From positions 1 to 5,321 of the forward strand of contig CAJVYO010000128.1 in NCBI GenBank assembly GCA_913009515.1: DNA of 5,321 bases, in the 5' to 3' direction. This DNA comes from an uncultured Methylococcaceae bacterium. GTDB lineage: Bacteria; Pseudomonadota; Gammaproteobacteria; Methylococcales; Methylomonadaceae. Each line of letters begins with the position of its first letter. Position 1 is the first letter of the stretch. The position numbers and the translations under genes were made by a program. The notes below the pieces were generated by a model that saw only the letters and a program-made list of their open reading frames with translations, did not search any database and was not told the DNA's origin. This document shows positions 4,676-5,321 of this stretch, piece after piece.

Positions 4676-5321
4676 ATGAATACGCAATTTAAAATAAATT
4701 TAGAACTTTTTCCCAGTACTTTTGATGCCGTGCATGCTTATTTAGCGGCAACTGTTTTTGGACTGGCTTTAACGGTTATTATCTTGTTATTTGCGATGTT
4801 ATTAGGCTTAATGCGTCGCTCCAAACAAGCACAAGCAACCCCACCTAAACAAAATAACGATGAACAAGCTATTTCAGCCAACATTCCGACGCGTGAAATC
4901 ACACCTGAACCTGAAGTAAAAATTGTTGAACGTATCGTTGAAGTTGAAAAAATTGTCGAAGTCGAGAAAATCGTGCAATTACCGGCACCAGAACCGATTG
5001 TATTAAAAGAAGCGACGCCTGATGCAGCCTTACAAGTATTAAGTTTATTGCAAAAAGATGCCCGTTTTATCGACTTTATTAAAGAAGATATTAACCAATA
5101 CAGTGATGCTGATGTGGGTGCCGCTGCACGAGTTGTCCATACAGGCTGCAATAAAACCATAAACGAACATTTTAGTTTAGCCGTGGTACGCACTGAAGAT
5201 GAAGGCAGCAAAATCACCCTAAATAAAGGCTTTGATGCATCAGAAGTGCGTTTAACAGGTAATATTGTTGGTAATGCTCCTTTTACAGGCTCTTTAATTC
5301 ATAAAGGCTGGCAAATCACCG
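4676..5321 (+). CDS. DUF2760-family membrane-anchored protein (3' partial)
   Basis: The frame runs from ATG 4676 to the window end without a stop, giving 215 complete codons of a longer gene. Residues 1-21 are a short lead. Residues 22-46 are a strongly hydrophobic single membrane span, followed by RRSK, which by the positive-inside rule puts the rest in the cytoplasm. Residues 50-80 are a polar linker. Residues 81-102 hold a 6-residue repeat (VEKIVE type). From ~115 onward the sequence matches what I recall of DUF2760: LQVLSLLQKDARFIDFIKED, YSDADVGAAARVVHTGC, then VRLTGNIVGNAPFTGSLIHKGW. The function is unknown. From memory, relatives often sit beside an Hsp70-like (DnaK paralogue) gene, which may follow outside the window. 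No Shine-Dalgarno is evident, and the 3-nt gap after the lipoprotein gene suggests translational coupling. Confidence 0.8.
   Translation, partial: MNTQFKINLELFPSTFDAVHAYLAATVFGLALTVIILLFAMLLGLMRRSKQAQATPPKQNNDEQAISANIPTREITPEPEVKIVERIVEVEKIVEVEKIVQLPAPEPIVLKEATPDAALQVLSLLQKDARFIDFIKEDINQYSDADVGAAARVVHTGCNKTINEHFSLAVVRTEDEGSKITLNKGFDASEVRLTGNIVGNAPFTGSLIHKGWQIT
4922..4975 (+). repeat. Three 18-bp coding repeats (6-residue VE[KR]IV units) in the DUF2760 gene
   Basis: Codons 83-100 read IVERIV, EVEKIV, EVEKIV, three in-register hexads. At the DNA level the units have diverged at synonymous sites (GTT/GTC/GTG, ATT/ATC), so the repeat is maintained as protein rather than as a recent duplication. 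Alternating Val/Ile with Glu/Lys between membrane span and domain suggests an extended or coiled spacer. Confidence 0.75.

Noticed and set aside
4738..5217. 159-codon minus-strand frame
   Set aside because: It is antisense to the DUF2760 gene, whose protein is recognisable. The Ser/Thr-rich repeats in the shadow frame are just the reverse reading of the VEKIV codon repeat.

Overview
The window looks like a chromosomal segment of a moderately AT-rich gammaproteobacterium. The evidence is the yebC-ruvC-ruvA-ruvB cluster with RuvA and RuvC proteins close to the E. coli forms, an E. coli-like ParC tail, and a DUF2760-family gene. TTA-rich leucine usage and a large cadherin-like/beta-helix surface protein fragment would fit a sulfur oxidiser or methanotroph (Thiotrichales or Methylococcales-like). 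That placement is a guess from impression only.

Left end (2-1075, + strand): one open frame enters from outside the window and is chimeric. Its first ~240 codons encode a cadherin/VCBS-like beta-sandwich followed by a right-handed beta-helix, as in giant secreted adhesins. Its last ~100 codons are the C-terminal end of topoisomerase IV subunit A (ParC). The switch falls at about 734-775 and coincides with a drop in GC and a change in leucine codon choice. An assembly or recombination junction is more likely than a functional fusion. The parC tail ends in a 4-bp convergent overlap with ruvB, and an intrinsic terminator for it lies inside the ruvB 3' end.

Middle (1072-3974, - strand): yebC, ruvC, ruvA and ruvB are packed with 1-nt gaps or 1- to 4-nt overlaps. 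They look like a single transcript from a candidate sigma70-type promoter at 4016-4044. RuvA and RuvB form the Holliday-junction branch migration motor, RuvC cuts the junction, and YebC is a conserved translation or regulatory factor often found beside ruvC. All four are full length with key residues intact.

Right end (3975-5321): a 257-base divergent intergenic region carries candidate promoters in both directions and an 8-bp inverted repeat between them. To its right, on the + strand, are a small predicted outer-membrane lipoprotein of unknown function and, 3 nt later, a membrane-anchored DUF2760 protein cut by the window edge. These two poorly characterised genes probably form an operon. 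Apart from the chimeric frame, the window is ordinary core-genome DNA, and I see no new multi-gene system in it.
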